Notes under the pieces: model-generated
Databases searched by the model: none
What the model was told of the DNA's origin: nothing
What the model saw: only the letters and a program-made list of their open reading frames with translations
Part shown: positions 51,527 to 60,204 of the stretch, in pieces
Numbering within the stretch: the first letter of the stretch is position 1
Layout: each line of letters opens with the position of its first letter
Assembly (NCBI RefSeq): GCF_030269365.1
Contig: NZ_BSTF01000004.1
Coordinates: forward strand, 1 to 64,000
DNA: 64,000 nt
Source of the DNA: Lentzea sp. NBRC 102530
GTDB taxonomy: Bacteria; Actinomycetota; Actinomycetes; Mycobacteriales; Pseudonocardiaceae
Direction: 5' to 3'
Position numbers and translations under genes: made by a program

Positions 51527-52315
51527 GTGGGTGGAGCAGAGCGCAGTGCGCGGAAGAAGAAGCAGGCCGCGCTCGCGGTGGCTGCGGCACGCGGCACGGG
51601 TGGCGGTTCTGACCGGACGAAGGTCATCGCCGGCATCGCCGTGGTCGCCGTCTTGGCCGTCGCCGTCATCGGGTATGTCGTCTTCCAGCAGATGAAGCCG
51701 TCGTCGACCGGCACGGAGGCCATCCCGCTGGCACCGGCAGACCACACGATCTCGGCGCCCGCCGTCCGCGAGGGCAACACGGTCCTCGTCGGCAAGGACA
51801 CCGCCACCGTGACGGTCGACGTGTACGAGGACTTCCTGTGCCCGATCTGCGGCACGTTCGAGAAGACCTACGGCACCGACATCAAGAAGGCCGTCGAGGA
51901 CGGCAAGGTCAAGATCCGGTACCACATCCTGCCGATGCTGAACCGCCTGTCGAGCCCCGAGGGCTACTCGACGGACTCGGCCAACGCCGCCCTGTGCGTG
52001 GCCGACGACGGCAAGTTCAACGCGTTCCACGCGGCGCTGTTCGCCAAGCAGCCCGAGGAGGGCGAGGCCGGCTACACCCAGGACCAGCTCATCAAGCTGG
52101 GCAAGGACGTCGGCGTGACCTCCGCTTCGTTCGAGTCCTGCGTGCGTTCGCAGACCTACAAGTCGCAGCTGGACGAGCTGATGTCCAAGACCAGCAACGA
52201 CCCCGCCCTGCGCGACGCCGAGACGGGCCGCTTCCGCGGCACGCCCAGCGTCGCTTCCGGCGGCAAGTTGATCGACCTGGACAACAAGAACTGGCTGTCC
52301 GACCTGACTAAGTGA
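51527..52315 (+). CDS. Membrane-anchored DsbA-like thiol protein
   Basis: 262 residues: a basic N-terminus, one membrane helix (residues ~32-54), then a thioredoxin fold with active-site CPIC (Cys105, Cys108) in VYEDFLCPICGTFEKTYG, and cis-Pro in FRGTPSVASGG. Catalytic part outside. TACCCT is seven bases before GTG 51527 (leaderless). It acts on disulfides of exported proteins. The 3' end overlaps paaK by 8 bp. Confidence 0.9.
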   Translation: MGGAERSARKKKQAALAVAAARGTGGGSDRTKVIAGIAVVAVLAVAVIGYVVFQQMKPSSTGTEAIPLAPADHTISAPAVREGNTVLVGKDTATVTVDVYEDFLCPICGTFEKTYGTDIKKAVEDGKVKIRYHILPMLNRLSSPEGYSTDSANAALCVADDGKFNAFHAALFAKQPEEGEAGYTQDQLIKLGKDVGVTSASFESCVRSQTYKSQLDELMSKTSNDPALRDAETGRFRGTPSVASGGKLIDLDNKNWLSDLTK

Positions 52316-53549
52316 GGCCGTCGATCGGCGCCTGGCCCTGGGTCCACCGGGCCAGGCGCTGTGCTTTGCCCACCTCGGTCCGCGGCAACTTCCCGGGCTC
52401 CAGCACGTGCACCAGGCACGTGATCCCCAGCCGTTCCTTGAGCTTCTCCACCAGCCTGCTTCGGACGTCCTCAGTGGACTCCACCACGACGTGCAGCTGT
52501 GCCGTCGTCGTCCGCCGGTCCTCGACGATCAGGTAGTGCGGGCTCGCCAGCTCCAGCACCACCGCCTCGATCTCGGTGGGGAACACGTTCACACCCCGGA
52601 TGACCAGCATGTCGTCCTTGCGCCCCTTGAGCTTGCTCATCCTGCGCAGCGGACCGTTCCTCGGCTGGTGCACCGTCGCCACGTCCCCGGTGCGGTACCT
52701 GAGGAGGGGCATCCCGGTCTTGGTGAGCGTCGTGAAGACCAGTTCGCCGTCCAGCGTCTCCGGGTAGAAGTGGTCCTCGGCGATGTTGAGCAGCCCCTCC
52801 GAGTCCAGCGACTCACACGCCACCCCGGGCCCGATGATCTCCGACAGCCCGTAGATGTCCAACGCCCTGATGTTCAGGCGCTGCTCGATCTCCCGCCGCA
52901 TCTCGTCGGTCCACGGCTCGGCCCCGAAGACGCCGACCTCGATGGAGTTGTCCGCGTCGAGGTCCTCAGCGAGCCGGAGCGCGTACGACGGCGTGCAGCA
53001 CAACACGTCCGGCTTGAGGTCCTCGATGAGCCGCACCTGCCGTTCCGTCATGCCGCCGGACATGGGGATGACCGTCGCCCCGAGCCTGAGCCCACCGTGG
53101 TGCACCCCGAGCCCGCCCGTGAAGAGCCCGTACCCGTACGCGTTGTGGATGACCGAGGTCTTCGTCGCCCCGGCCCCTTCCAGCGCCCTGGCCATCACCT
53201 CGGACCACACCGCCACGTCGTTGGCGGTGTAGGGGATGAGCGTCGGCCTGCCGCCCGTGCCCGACGACCCGTGCACGCAGACGATGTCTTCATCGGCTGC
53301 TGTCCGAAGCCCGAACGGGTAGTGGTCCCACAGGTCCTGCTTGCTGATCGTCGGCAGCCGGTCGATCTCGTCGAGCCGCACATCTGTGCCGCGCGTCACT
53401 CCGATTTCCCTCAGCCTGCGCGCCTGCAGGTTGTCGGTGCTCAGCAACAGGTCGATCAGGGCGCGCAGCCGCTGTTCCTGCAGCTCGCGCAGGGCCTCGG
53501 GGGCCATGTCCCCGATCTTGGCGTTGGGAGGTGCTCCGGCGGTCATCAC
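52308..53549 (-). CDS. Phenylacetate-CoA ligase-like AMP-forming enzyme
   Basis: 413 residues of the PaaK class. ATP loop VHGSSGTGGRPTLIPYT, aromatic site NAYGYGLFTGGLGVHHG, motif YGLSEIIGPGVACE, RTGD, and the C-terminal domain RKDDMLVIRGVNVFPTEIEA with PRTEVGKAQRL carrying the thioester-step Lys. No other phenylacetate genes are nearby, so the acid may be another aromatic one. GTG 53549 or ATG 53546. Confidence 0.88.
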   Translation of the reverse strand: MMTAGAPPNAKIGDMAPEALRELQEQRLRALIDLLLSTDNLQARRLREIGVTRGTDVRLDEIDRLPTISKQDLWDHYPFGLRTAADEDIVCVHGSSGTGGRPTLIPYTANDVAVWSEVMARALEGAGATKTSVIHNAYGYGLFTGGLGVHHGGLRLGATVIPMSGGMTERQVRLIEDLKPDVLCCTPSYALRLAEDLDADNSIEVGVFGAEPWTDEMRREIEQRLNIRALDIYGLSEIIGPGVACESLDSEGLLNIAEDHFYPETLDGELVFTTLTKTGMPLLRYRTGDVATVHQPRNGPLRRMSKLKGRKDDMLVIRGVNVFPTEIEAVVLELASPHYLIVEDRRTTTAQLHVVVESTEDVRSRLVEKLKERLGITCLVHVLEPGKLPRTEVGKAQRLARWTQGQAPIDGLT

Positions 53550-53670
53550 CCGGTCCTACCAGGCCGAATGCGCTTTGGGTACCCCCGATTTTTATCTTGT
53601 GGCACAGGTGATGTACGGTATTGCCACACGAGAACGACGGGGAAACCCGCCGGGGAACGTGGACCTTCAA

Positions 53671-53743
53671 GGGGCTGTGGCGCAGCTGGTAGCGCATCAC
53701 ACTGGCAGTGTGAGGGTCAGGGGTTCGAGTCCCCTCAGCTCCA
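53671..53743 (+). tRNA. tRNA-Ala (GGC)
   Basis: 73 nt. Acceptor GGGGCTG with CAGCTCC (one G-T pair), anticodon GGC at 53704-53706 in loop CTGGCAG, T-arm GGGTTCGAGTCCC. CCA not encoded. Confidence 0.92.
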
Positions 53744-53762
53744 CAATTTCATACAGCATACG

Positions 53763-53808
53763 AATCGCCCGCTGGACCTGCGCAAGCAAGGTCGGCGGGC
53801 GATTTTCG
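53763..53808 (+). terminator. Terminator after tRNA-Ala
   Basis: A 10-bp stem (53763-53772 with 53795-53804) ending in TTTTC, with extra inner pairing. Confidence 0.75.
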
Positions 53809-54000
53809 TTTCTGGTCCGCTGTGGACGGTGGTTCGTCCAGCGCGCGGCCGATGTGGAAAGGCCGAAACCGGGGTCGGCGCGGTTCCAGAGGAAGTCCTT
53901 CTGCCGCGGCGATCTGTCGTGGGAACCCGCCGTTGTCCAGTGCGGTGCTCGCCGAGGTGCCGATCGGTAACGGCAGTGCGGGTGTGGCGATGCAGGCGGT

Positions 54001-54666
54001 ATGCCGATGACCGACTTGACGAGGTTGGCGCTGCCTGCCTGGGCTGGTCCCGCTCCACCCCGCCGCGAGGCGGTTGACGAGCATGAGATCACCATCAACG
54101 GACCCTGGTGGCGCGAAGCGGTCACGGCACGGCGCCTGCCCGGCACGCCACCGTCAGGACCGACGCTGACCCGGGCCGAGGTGTGGGCGGCCGCGTCCGA
54201 TGACGTGTTCACCCTGCTGTGGCGCAGCCTGGCTTGGGGATCGGGCAGGTACCTGCGGTTGAACGCGCGGCGGCTGGACAGCATCGCCGCCGACGTGCCG
54301 CGCGCCAGCAGTCTCCTCACCAGGGCGGCGGAGGTGTCCCGGCGTGACCCGCTCGAGGCGTACACGTTGCTGCGGCCGGGGCCGCACAACGCGATCCGAT
54401 CGCTGGGCCCGTCGTTCTTCACCAAGTTCCTGTACTTCGCCGGCGGCGGCGCACCGGACCACCCGTGCCTCATCCTCGACCGCGTCGTGGCGACCGCGCT
54501 GCGTGACCGGTGCGGCTGGACATCGTTGCACCGCACAGGTCCCTGGCCGGCGGAGACCTATGGACGCTACTGCGACCTGCTCACCCGCTGGGCCCAGGCC
54601 GGCAGCTGGGCACCCGACGAGATCGAACGCGCCCTCTTCGCCGGTGGACAGGAGGAACGATCGTGA
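54001..54666 (+). CDS. OGG-fold (8-oxoguanine-glycosylase-like) protein
   Basis: 221 residues. The C-terminal half has a helix-hairpin-helix-like element LRPGPHNAIRSLGPSFFTKF with Lys142, followed by CLILDRVVATALRD with Asp160, the same spacing order as the catalytic Lys and Asp of OGG1. This agrees with OGG-fold proteins of actinobacteria. Base specificity is unknown. ATG 54001 or 54007, no strong ribosome site. The next gene overlaps its stop. Confidence 0.72.
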   Translation: MPMTDLTRLALPAWAGPAPPRREAVDEHEITINGPWWREAVTARRLPGTPPSGPTLTRAEVWAAASDDVFTLLWRSLAWGSGRYLRLNARRLDSIAADVPRASSLLTRAAEVSRRDPLEAYTLLRPGPHNAIRSLGPSFFTKFLYFAGGGAPDHPCLILDRVVATALRDRCGWTSLHRTGPWPAETYGRYCDLLTRWAQAGSWAPDEIERALFAGGQEERS

Positions 54667-55223
54667 TCATCACCTGTCCGAAGTGCTTCAGCGCCGACGA
54701 CGTGCTGCCGCCGCGGCGGCTTCCGGATCGGCTGCTGCAGTACCGCTGCACCAACCAGGAGCATGGCGACCACGAGTGGTTCGCGACCCGCGAAGCCGTC
54801 CAGTCACCGGGCGAGGTACGAGAGGGGGTGACCGACGAACTGCTCGAACCGCTCAACCGGTGTGTGGACGCCGGTGACCCCTTCGTCGAGTACGGCATCG
54901 TCGAACACCGTCTGCGCGCACGGTTCCCCGATCTGTTCGCCGCGCACGTTGCCGATCAAGGCCATTCCATGTTCGGCCCTCGCGCTTACACGGCGTCCAG
55001 TGTCCGTTTCGGTGTCGCGCTTGGCCGGCTGGAACGGATGGGCGTGCTGGTCAGCGAGTACGGACCAGCGACCGGCGCCTGGCGCTACAACGGCCAGGTG
55101 ACGTACTGGGCCCGAGCGACGCCGTCAGATCGGAGCCGCAGGACGTGGGCTGAACACTGTGCGGAAATCGGTCGGTCCTCGGAGTGGACGGACGACGACC
55201 GCCGCGGCCTGCGTGCTCGGTGA
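54663..55223 (+). CDS. Zinc-ribbon protein coupled to the OGG-fold gene, 186 aa
   Basis: The N-terminus IITCPKCFSADDVLPPRRLP with a later YRCTNQEHGDHEW gives CxxC plus Cys/His zinc ligands. The rest is mostly alpha, with FVEYGIVEHRLRARFPDLFA and a DNA-binding-like segment RYNGQVTYWARA. GTG 54663 follows AGGAGG and overlaps the previous stop. It probably works with the OGG-fold protein; the role is inference. Confidence 0.7.
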   Translation: MIITCPKCFSADDVLPPRRLPDRLLQYRCTNQEHGDHEWFATREAVQSPGEVREGVTDELLEPLNRCVDAGDPFVEYGIVEHRLRARFPDLFAAHVADQGHSMFGPRAYTASSVRFGVALGRLERMGVLVSEYGPATGAWRYNGQVTYWARATPSDRSRRTWAEHCAEIGRSSEWTDDDRRGLRAR

Positions 55224-55386
55224 ACCTCTTGGAGCAAAGCGGCAACGCGGCCGTGGAGGGCGTCTTCGTGTTGCCGCACAACGATGTTCTCGACCGGCGT
55301 GCCTGGTCCACCCCTGCCGGGCCACGCACGGGCGGGGAGGTGATCAGTATGGTGGACGCGCCCCTGTCGCCACCGGGAGGAACCAG

Positions 55387-56061
55387 ATGATCCGCGTGCT
55401 CATCGCCGACGACCAGCCGTTGGTGCGGGCCGGTCTGTCGGCGCTGCTGCGGGCCGAACCCGGCATCGAGGTGGTTGGTGTGGCGGCGGACGGCACCGAG
55501 GCGCTCGCGCTGGCGCTGGACCTCGTTCCGGACGTCGCCTGCCTCGACATCCGGATGCCGGGCCGCAGCGGTATCGAGGTGGCGCGGGAGCTGTGCGCGC
55601 CGGATGCCGAACCCCGGGTTCCGGTGCTCGTGCTCACGACCTTCGACCTCGACGACTACGTGTTCGGGGCGTTGGAGGCCGGGGTGTCCGGGTTCCTGCT
55701 CAAGGACTCCGAACCGGAGGACATCGTCCGCGCGGTGCGGCAGGTGGCCGCTGGTCTGGGGACGGTCGACCAGACGCTGACCCGCCGCATCCTGCGCGAG
55801 TTCGTGCACCGCCGCCGGCTCCAGCCGGTGAGCGGGAGGCGGGTGGAGGAGCTGCTGACCGCTCGGGAGCACGAGATCCTTTTGTTGCTCGCCCAAGGCA
55901 TGTCCAACGACGACATCGCCCGCAGCCTGGTCGTGGAGGTGTCGACGGTGAAGTCGCACCTGGCGCGGATACTGCCCAAGCTCGGGGTCACCTCGCGGCT
56001 GCAGGCCGTCGTCTGGGCCTATCAGAACCACGTCGTCACGGTTCCCGGCCCGAGCTCCTGA
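55387..56061 (+). CDS. LuxR/NarL-type response regulator
   Basis: 224 residues. IADDQPLVRAGLSALLRAEP at the start, phospho-acceptor Asp54 in CLDIRMPGRSGIE, K in GFLLKDSEPEDIV, and HTH LTAREHEILLLLAQGMSNDD with VSTVKSHLARILPKLGV. GGGAGGAA precedes ATG 55387. Its partner kinase is at 57.1 kb on the other strand, separated by a CPBP protease gene. Confidence 0.92.
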   Translation: MIRVLIADDQPLVRAGLSALLRAEPGIEVVGVAADGTEALALALDLVPDVACLDIRMPGRSGIEVARELCAPDAEPRVPVLVLTTFDLDDYVFGALEAGVSGFLLKDSEPEDIVRAVRQVAAGLGTVDQTLTRRILREFVHRRRLQPVSGRRVEELLTAREHEILLLLAQGMSNDDIARSLVVEVSTVKSHLARILPKLGVTSRLQAVVWAYQNHVVTVPGPSS

Positions 56062-56083
56062 CACCCGGGCCGGGACGCGGCGG

Positions 56084-57007
56084 TCATCGGGCCGGTGGGC
56101 GGTAGCCGAGCCGGCCGCGGGTGCCGGCCAGCACCAGGACCGCGGCGACGACGGAGCCGGCCGCCATCACCTGCATCGCGCGGTCGGCGGTGATCGTCGG
56201 GAACGTCTGCGTCCAGATGATCGAGGCGAAGTTGTTCGCGCTGACGTGCAGCAGCATCGCGAGCGGCAGGCTTTCCCCGGTGCGGTTGAAGACCCACGTC
56301 ATGATCACGTTGAACGTCACGCAGAACACCACGAACACGACCGGGCGGGTCCAGTTCGCGTCGGACCAGCCGCCCCAGTCGGTCAGGAACAGCGGCAGGT
56401 GCCACGCCGCCCACAGCGGACCGAGGATCATCGTTCCGGCCAGCGGCCCGAACCGGCGTTGCATCCGGGGCAGCGCGAAGTCGCGCCAGCCCGGTTCCTC
56501 CGCGAGCCCCGTGGTGATCATCTGGAGCAGGAGGCCCGGGACGTAGGCGGCCACGGCCACCATCGAGGGAGCCGCGATCTGCCCGCCCGTGTAGGCCAGT
56601 CCCGCGAGCAGCATCGCCACCGGTACCGCCAGCAGGCAGAACGCGTACCAGCGCCAGTTGACCCGCCAGCGCCACATCCGGCCCAGCCACCGCCGCAGCC
56701 CCGCTCGCCCGTCCGCGACCGCGGTGACCACCAGGGCCGAGACGATCGGGCCGAGGTAGGCACCGGGCAGCACACCGGCGAACTGGCTGGTCCCGAACAC
56801 CTCGGGGAAGCGGTGGTCCCACAGGCCGAGCCCGTTCCCGGACAGGATGTAAGGGGTCCAGGCGAGCCAGCTCAGCAGGTTGGCGAGCACGAAGAAGCTC
56901 AGCAGCGGATGTCGGCGCAGCGGTCCGAGCAGCCCGCCGGAACCGCGCGGATCCGTTGTCAGGTGACCGGGTGTGGCCGGCGGCGGGGTGTGTTCCGAGA
57001 TCGTCAT
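56084..57007 (-). CDS. CPBP family intramembrane metalloprotease
   Basis: 307 residues, about eight helices. The conserved motifs are TTGLAEEPGWRDFALPRMQR (EE at 170-171 and Arg175), GPLWAAWHLPLFLTD (His203) and AMLLHVSANNFASII. CPBP proteases cut or modify peptides at the membrane, in immunity or signalling. ATG 57007. Convergent with the response regulator and downstream of the kinase. Confidence 0.88.
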   Translation of the reverse strand: MTISEHTPPPATPGHLTTDPRGSGGLLGPLRRHPLLSFFVLANLLSWLAWTPYILSGNGLGLWDHRFPEVFGTSQFAGVLPGAYLGPIVSALVVTAVADGRAGLRRWLGRMWRWRVNWRWYAFCLLAVPVAMLLAGLAYTGGQIAAPSMVAVAAYVPGLLLQMITTGLAEEPGWRDFALPRMQRRFGPLAGTMILGPLWAAWHLPLFLTDWGGWSDANWTRPVVFVVFCVTFNVIMTWVFNRTGESLPLAMLLHVSANNFASIIWTQTFPTITADRAMQVMAAGSVVAAVLVLAGTRGRLGYRPPAR

Positions 57008-57108
57008 GCCGCAATCCTCTGCGGCTGACGGGCCGGTACCGAGATGCCAAAGACCGAAGCGTTGCGGTGCCATCGAAAGGTGCAACCGAGTCGCTCACGC
57101 ACGTCGGT

Positions 57109-58365
57109 TCACCGGTGGCGGGCAGGCTCCTCGTGGGCGTCGCCGGCCCCGTTCGCCGCACCGACCGTCTCGCCGAGCGGCAACCTCAGGCGCACCTCCC
57201 AGCCACCTTCCGCGGTGGGGCCGTGGTCGAGGGCAGCTCCGACCAGCTGAGCCCGTTCGGCCATGCCGACCAGGCCGAAACCGCTGCCGGGGCCCTGGTC
57301 CGGAGCGCGGGGCACTCCGTTGCGCACGCTGATCGGGAGCCATCCCCCTTCGTCCGTGCCGACCTCGACGGTGCAGGGTGCGCCCGGTGCGTGCACCGCC
57401 GCGTTCGCCAGCGACTCCTGCACCATGCGGTAGGCGACGAGCTGGGCCAGCGGACCGGCCTCGGCCCGCTGATCGGGCAGCACGAGTCGGATCTCGGCGC
57501 CCGCGGCCCGGTGTGCCCGCACGAGCGCGGTCACCGCGTCGAGGGTCTCCGCCGGGCGGGCCACGTCGGCGCCCTCGCGCAACAGGCCGACCAGCCGGCG
57601 CAGGTCGGTGAGCACGGCACGGCTCTGCTCCCGGATCTGACCGACCGAGAGCTTGGCCGTGGCGGGGTCGGTGTCGATCTGCCGGGCGACCGCCGCCGCC
57701 ATCATCGCGATGCCGGACAGGTGGTGCGCGGCGATGTCGTGCAGTTCCCGGGACATCGCCGCACGCTGCTGTGAGATCGCCGCCTCCAGCAACGCCTCCT
57801 GTTCCCGGCGCAGGGCCTCGAGCTCCAGGCGTCGTGCCTCGTGCAGGTCCCGGCGTGCCACGAGCACCGAACCGGCCAGCAGCGGCAGTCCGATCACCAG
57901 CAACGCCTGCGGCACCGCGCCGGCGACGGCCGCACCCGTGCCACGGGCGTTCGCGGTGACGAACTGCCCCACGGCCAGCAGCACTCCCGCGGCGAGCAGC
58001 GATCCCCGCAACGGCCGCACGCCGCGGGCGGCGACAGCGACGAACACCGAGGCCATGACGGCGACGGCGGTCAGCGAGAACGCGGGCCCCGGTGACGCCG
58101 GGATCAGCACCAGCGCCATTCCCGCCACCGCCGGCACCACCGCCCCCGGTGCGCGAGTGGTCCAGGCGACCGTGGCGGCCTGCATCGAAAGGACTACGGC
58201 GACCGCCCACCACGCGGCGTCCCCGGGGGCGGGTACCAGGCCGGAGCCGGTCCCGGCCGCACCCGGGAGCAACAGCAGCATGCCGACCGAGGCCACGCCG
58301 GTGCCGAGCGCCGCCCACCGGTGCAGCGGCCGGAACTGGTGTGCTGGCTGCGAAAAGGGCGGCAT
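57109..58365 (-). CDS. Sensor histidine kinase (HisKA_3)
   Basis: 418 residues. Several membrane helices in the first ~165 residues, no large sensor loop. His209 in SRELHDIAAHHLSGIAMMAA, then the ATPase domain with SLANAAVHAPGA (N-box) and GPGSGFGLVGMAERAQLVGA (G-box). GGAGG precedes ATG 58365. With the regulator at 55.4 kb it forms a NarL-type pair, perhaps controlling the CPBP gene between them. Confidence 0.9.
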   Translation of the reverse strand: MPPFSQPAHQFRPLHRWAALGTGVASVGMLLLLPGAAGTGSGLVPAPGDAAWWAVAVVLSMQAATVAWTTRAPGAVVPAVAGMALVLIPASPGPAFSLTAVAVMASVFVAVAARGVRPLRGSLLAAGVLLAVGQFVTANARGTGAAVAGAVPQALLVIGLPLLAGSVLVARRDLHEARRLELEALRREQEALLEAAISQQRAAMSRELHDIAAHHLSGIAMMAAAVARQIDTDPATAKLSVGQIREQSRAVLTDLRRLVGLLREGADVARPAETLDAVTALVRAHRAAGAEIRLVLPDQRAEAGPLAQLVAYRMVQESLANAAVHAPGAPCTVEVGTDEGGWLPISVRNGVPRAPDQGPGSGFGLVGMAERAQLVGAALDHGPTAEGGWEVRLRLPLGETVGAANGAGDAHEEPARHR

Positions 58366-58674
58366 GACGGCCTCCGCGGATCTGCTCGGCACGATCGCCC
58401 ACGGATTCCCGGACCGGGCACCGCGGTGGCCGGCGTCGGCGCTCGACGGACAGGTGACCGTTCCATCATCAGCCACCACGGCCCGCGAAAGGCGTGCGGA
58501 GAACCAGTTTGCATCGAAAGTAGGGCCGGCTGACTGTACTTCCTGGTGTGGCGGCCACGACCGAGGTAGCGCGACCGGACGACCGAAGTCGACGCGGACC
58601 GCAGACCGCAGAGCGATGTGGAGCGACCTCCTGGTGGCGGAAGGTGATCGCCACCGCTGAGAGGAGATCGGGAA
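58366..58674. other. Intergenic gap with divergent promoters
   Basis: About 310 bp between the kinase and the secreted peptidase. It carries GCATCGAAAG (58511-58520), similar to CATCGAAAGG at 57071-57080 before the CPBP gene; this may be a weak shared site. No gene or repeat otherwise. Confidence 0.45.
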
Positions 58675-60192
58675 GTGAGTCTGACGACCCTGTTGGCAAT
58701 GGCGAGGATCAAGCTCTTTTCGGAAGGACGACACTTCAGCGGCATCCGGCCTGGGCGCTCCCATGCTTTTCGGTGGGTGGCGGCAGTTGCTGCCGTCGCC
58801 ACCCTCACCACCGTCTCGCCGGCGGTGTCGTCAGCCGCGGCGCTGGCCTGGGAACCCTGTCCCGATCGCGCCGGCTTCGACTGCGCTGTGCTGAACAGGC
58901 CGATCTCGGTGAAGCAACCGGGTCTCGGCACGTTCGGGATGGCGCTGGTCCGCCACCGGGCCACGGATCCGAGCCGCCGCATCGGGGTGCTGGTGGTCAA
59001 CCCCGGCGGGCCCGGACAGTCCGGTGTGGACTTCACGTTCGCCGTCGAGCAGAAGTTCAGCCCCGAGGTGCGGGCGCGGTTCGACGTCGTCGGGTTCGAT
59101 CCCCGCGGTGTCGGCCTGAGCCAGCCGGTCCGGTGCTCGGCTGAAGTGCTGTTCGGAGGGCCCACCACGCACCCGGCCGACAAGGCGGGTTTCGACGCGT
59201 TGGTCAAGCACGGCAAGGAACTGCGTGAGGACTGCGCGAGGCGTTCAGGTCCGATCATCGACCACGTGTCGACCGACGAGGTCGTTGCCGATGTCGACGC
59301 GCTCCGCCGTGCGCTGAAGGAGTCCCGGATCAGTTACTACGGGCTGTCCTACGGCACGGTCATCGGCCAACGCCTCGCCGAACTCCACGGGGCACACGTA
59401 CGGGCGATGGTGCTGGACTCGGTGGTCAACCGCGGGGTGAACGCCCGTGCCCACGTCGCCTCGGTCGCCCGTGCGGCCGCCGACTCGTTCGAGCAGTGGC
59501 GACGGTGGAACGAGCGCACGGCGTCGTCTCCTCTGCACGGCAAGGATGTTGTTGCGCTGTGGGACGAACTGATGGCGAAAGCAGCTCGTGGTGAGCTCGT
59601 CGCGCCGGACGACCCCGATCGTCGTCTGACGGTTCACGACCTCAGCAACACGGTGACGTCCCTCGCTTCCGTTCCGGACTGGGCCGAGCTCAGTGCTCGC
59701 GTGCACGCGATGCACATGGGTGGTGTCGTGCCTCATGCGACCGCGGGTGACGACACCTTCCTGTTCCCGATGGCGGCCACCGCGATCAGGTGCGCCGACC
59801 GGGGGTTCCGCGTGCGCGCCTTCGCCGAGTACCGGGCGCTGACCCGGCTCGAGAACAGGATCTCCCCTCACACGGACGGATCCCTGCGCGGCAACCTGGC
59901 GATGACCGAATGCCTCGGTGGCCCGGACGCCCGGTTGCCGCAACGGCCCGGTGTGATGCGCACCGAACTGCCCGCTCTGCTGCTCAACAGCAGGCACGAT
60001 CCCGCTACGCCGCACGACGAGGCGATGTCCGTGCGTCGCCGGCAACGCGACGCGACCGTGTTCGTGACGTACGAAGGCGCGGGACATGGTGTGTACAACC
60101 GCAGCGAGTGCACCCGACGGGTCAGCGACAGGTACCTGGTGTCGCTGGAGCTGCCGGCGGACGGGTCCTCGTGTCCGTCCGCCGATCGCTAG
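58675..60192 (+). CDS. Secreted alpha/beta hydrolase, TAP-type tripeptidyl aminopeptidase-like
   Basis: 505 residues. An N-terminal signal-like helix (AFRWVAAVAAVATLTTVSPA, cut near AALAWEPCP). The oxyanion region is VLVVNPGGPGQSGVDF, the nucleophile Ser225 lies in YYGLSYGTVIGQRLAE, and the C-terminal TAP domain has LLLNSRHDPATPHDEA and the His in YEGAGHGVYNRSECTRRV. Such enzymes remove peptides outside the cell or hydrolyse esters. GTG 58675 follows AGGAG at a long distance. Confidence 0.9.
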   Translation: MSLTTLLAMARIKLFSEGRHFSGIRPGRSHAFRWVAAVAAVATLTTVSPAVSSAAALAWEPCPDRAGFDCAVLNRPISVKQPGLGTFGMALVRHRATDPSRRIGVLVVNPGGPGQSGVDFTFAVEQKFSPEVRARFDVVGFDPRGVGLSQPVRCSAEVLFGGPTTHPADKAGFDALVKHGKELREDCARRSGPIIDHVSTDEVVADVDALRRALKESRISYYGLSYGTVIGQRLAELHGAHVRAMVLDSVVNRGVNARAHVASVARAAADSFEQWRRWNERTASSPLHGKDVVALWDELMAKAARGELVAPDDPDRRLTVHDLSNTVTSLASVPDWAELSARVHAMHMGGVVPHATAGDDTFLFPMAATAIRCADRGFRVRAFAEYRALTRLENRISPHTDGSLRGNLAMTECLGGPDARLPQRPGVMRTELPALLLNSRHDPATPHDEAMSVRRRQRDATVFVTYEGAGHGVYNRSECTRRVSDRYLVSLELPADGSSCPSADR

Positions 60193-60204
60193 CTCCAGGG
60201 CCGG

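Noticed and set aside
53671-55223. Integrated element attached to tRNA-Ala
   Set aside because: No integrase is present and the tRNA 3' end is not repeated in the following 10 kb of the window.
57071-58520. CATCGAAAG motif as a defined operator
   Set aside because: Only two short matches, and another copy (58183-58192) lies inside the kinase gene; too little to call a feature.
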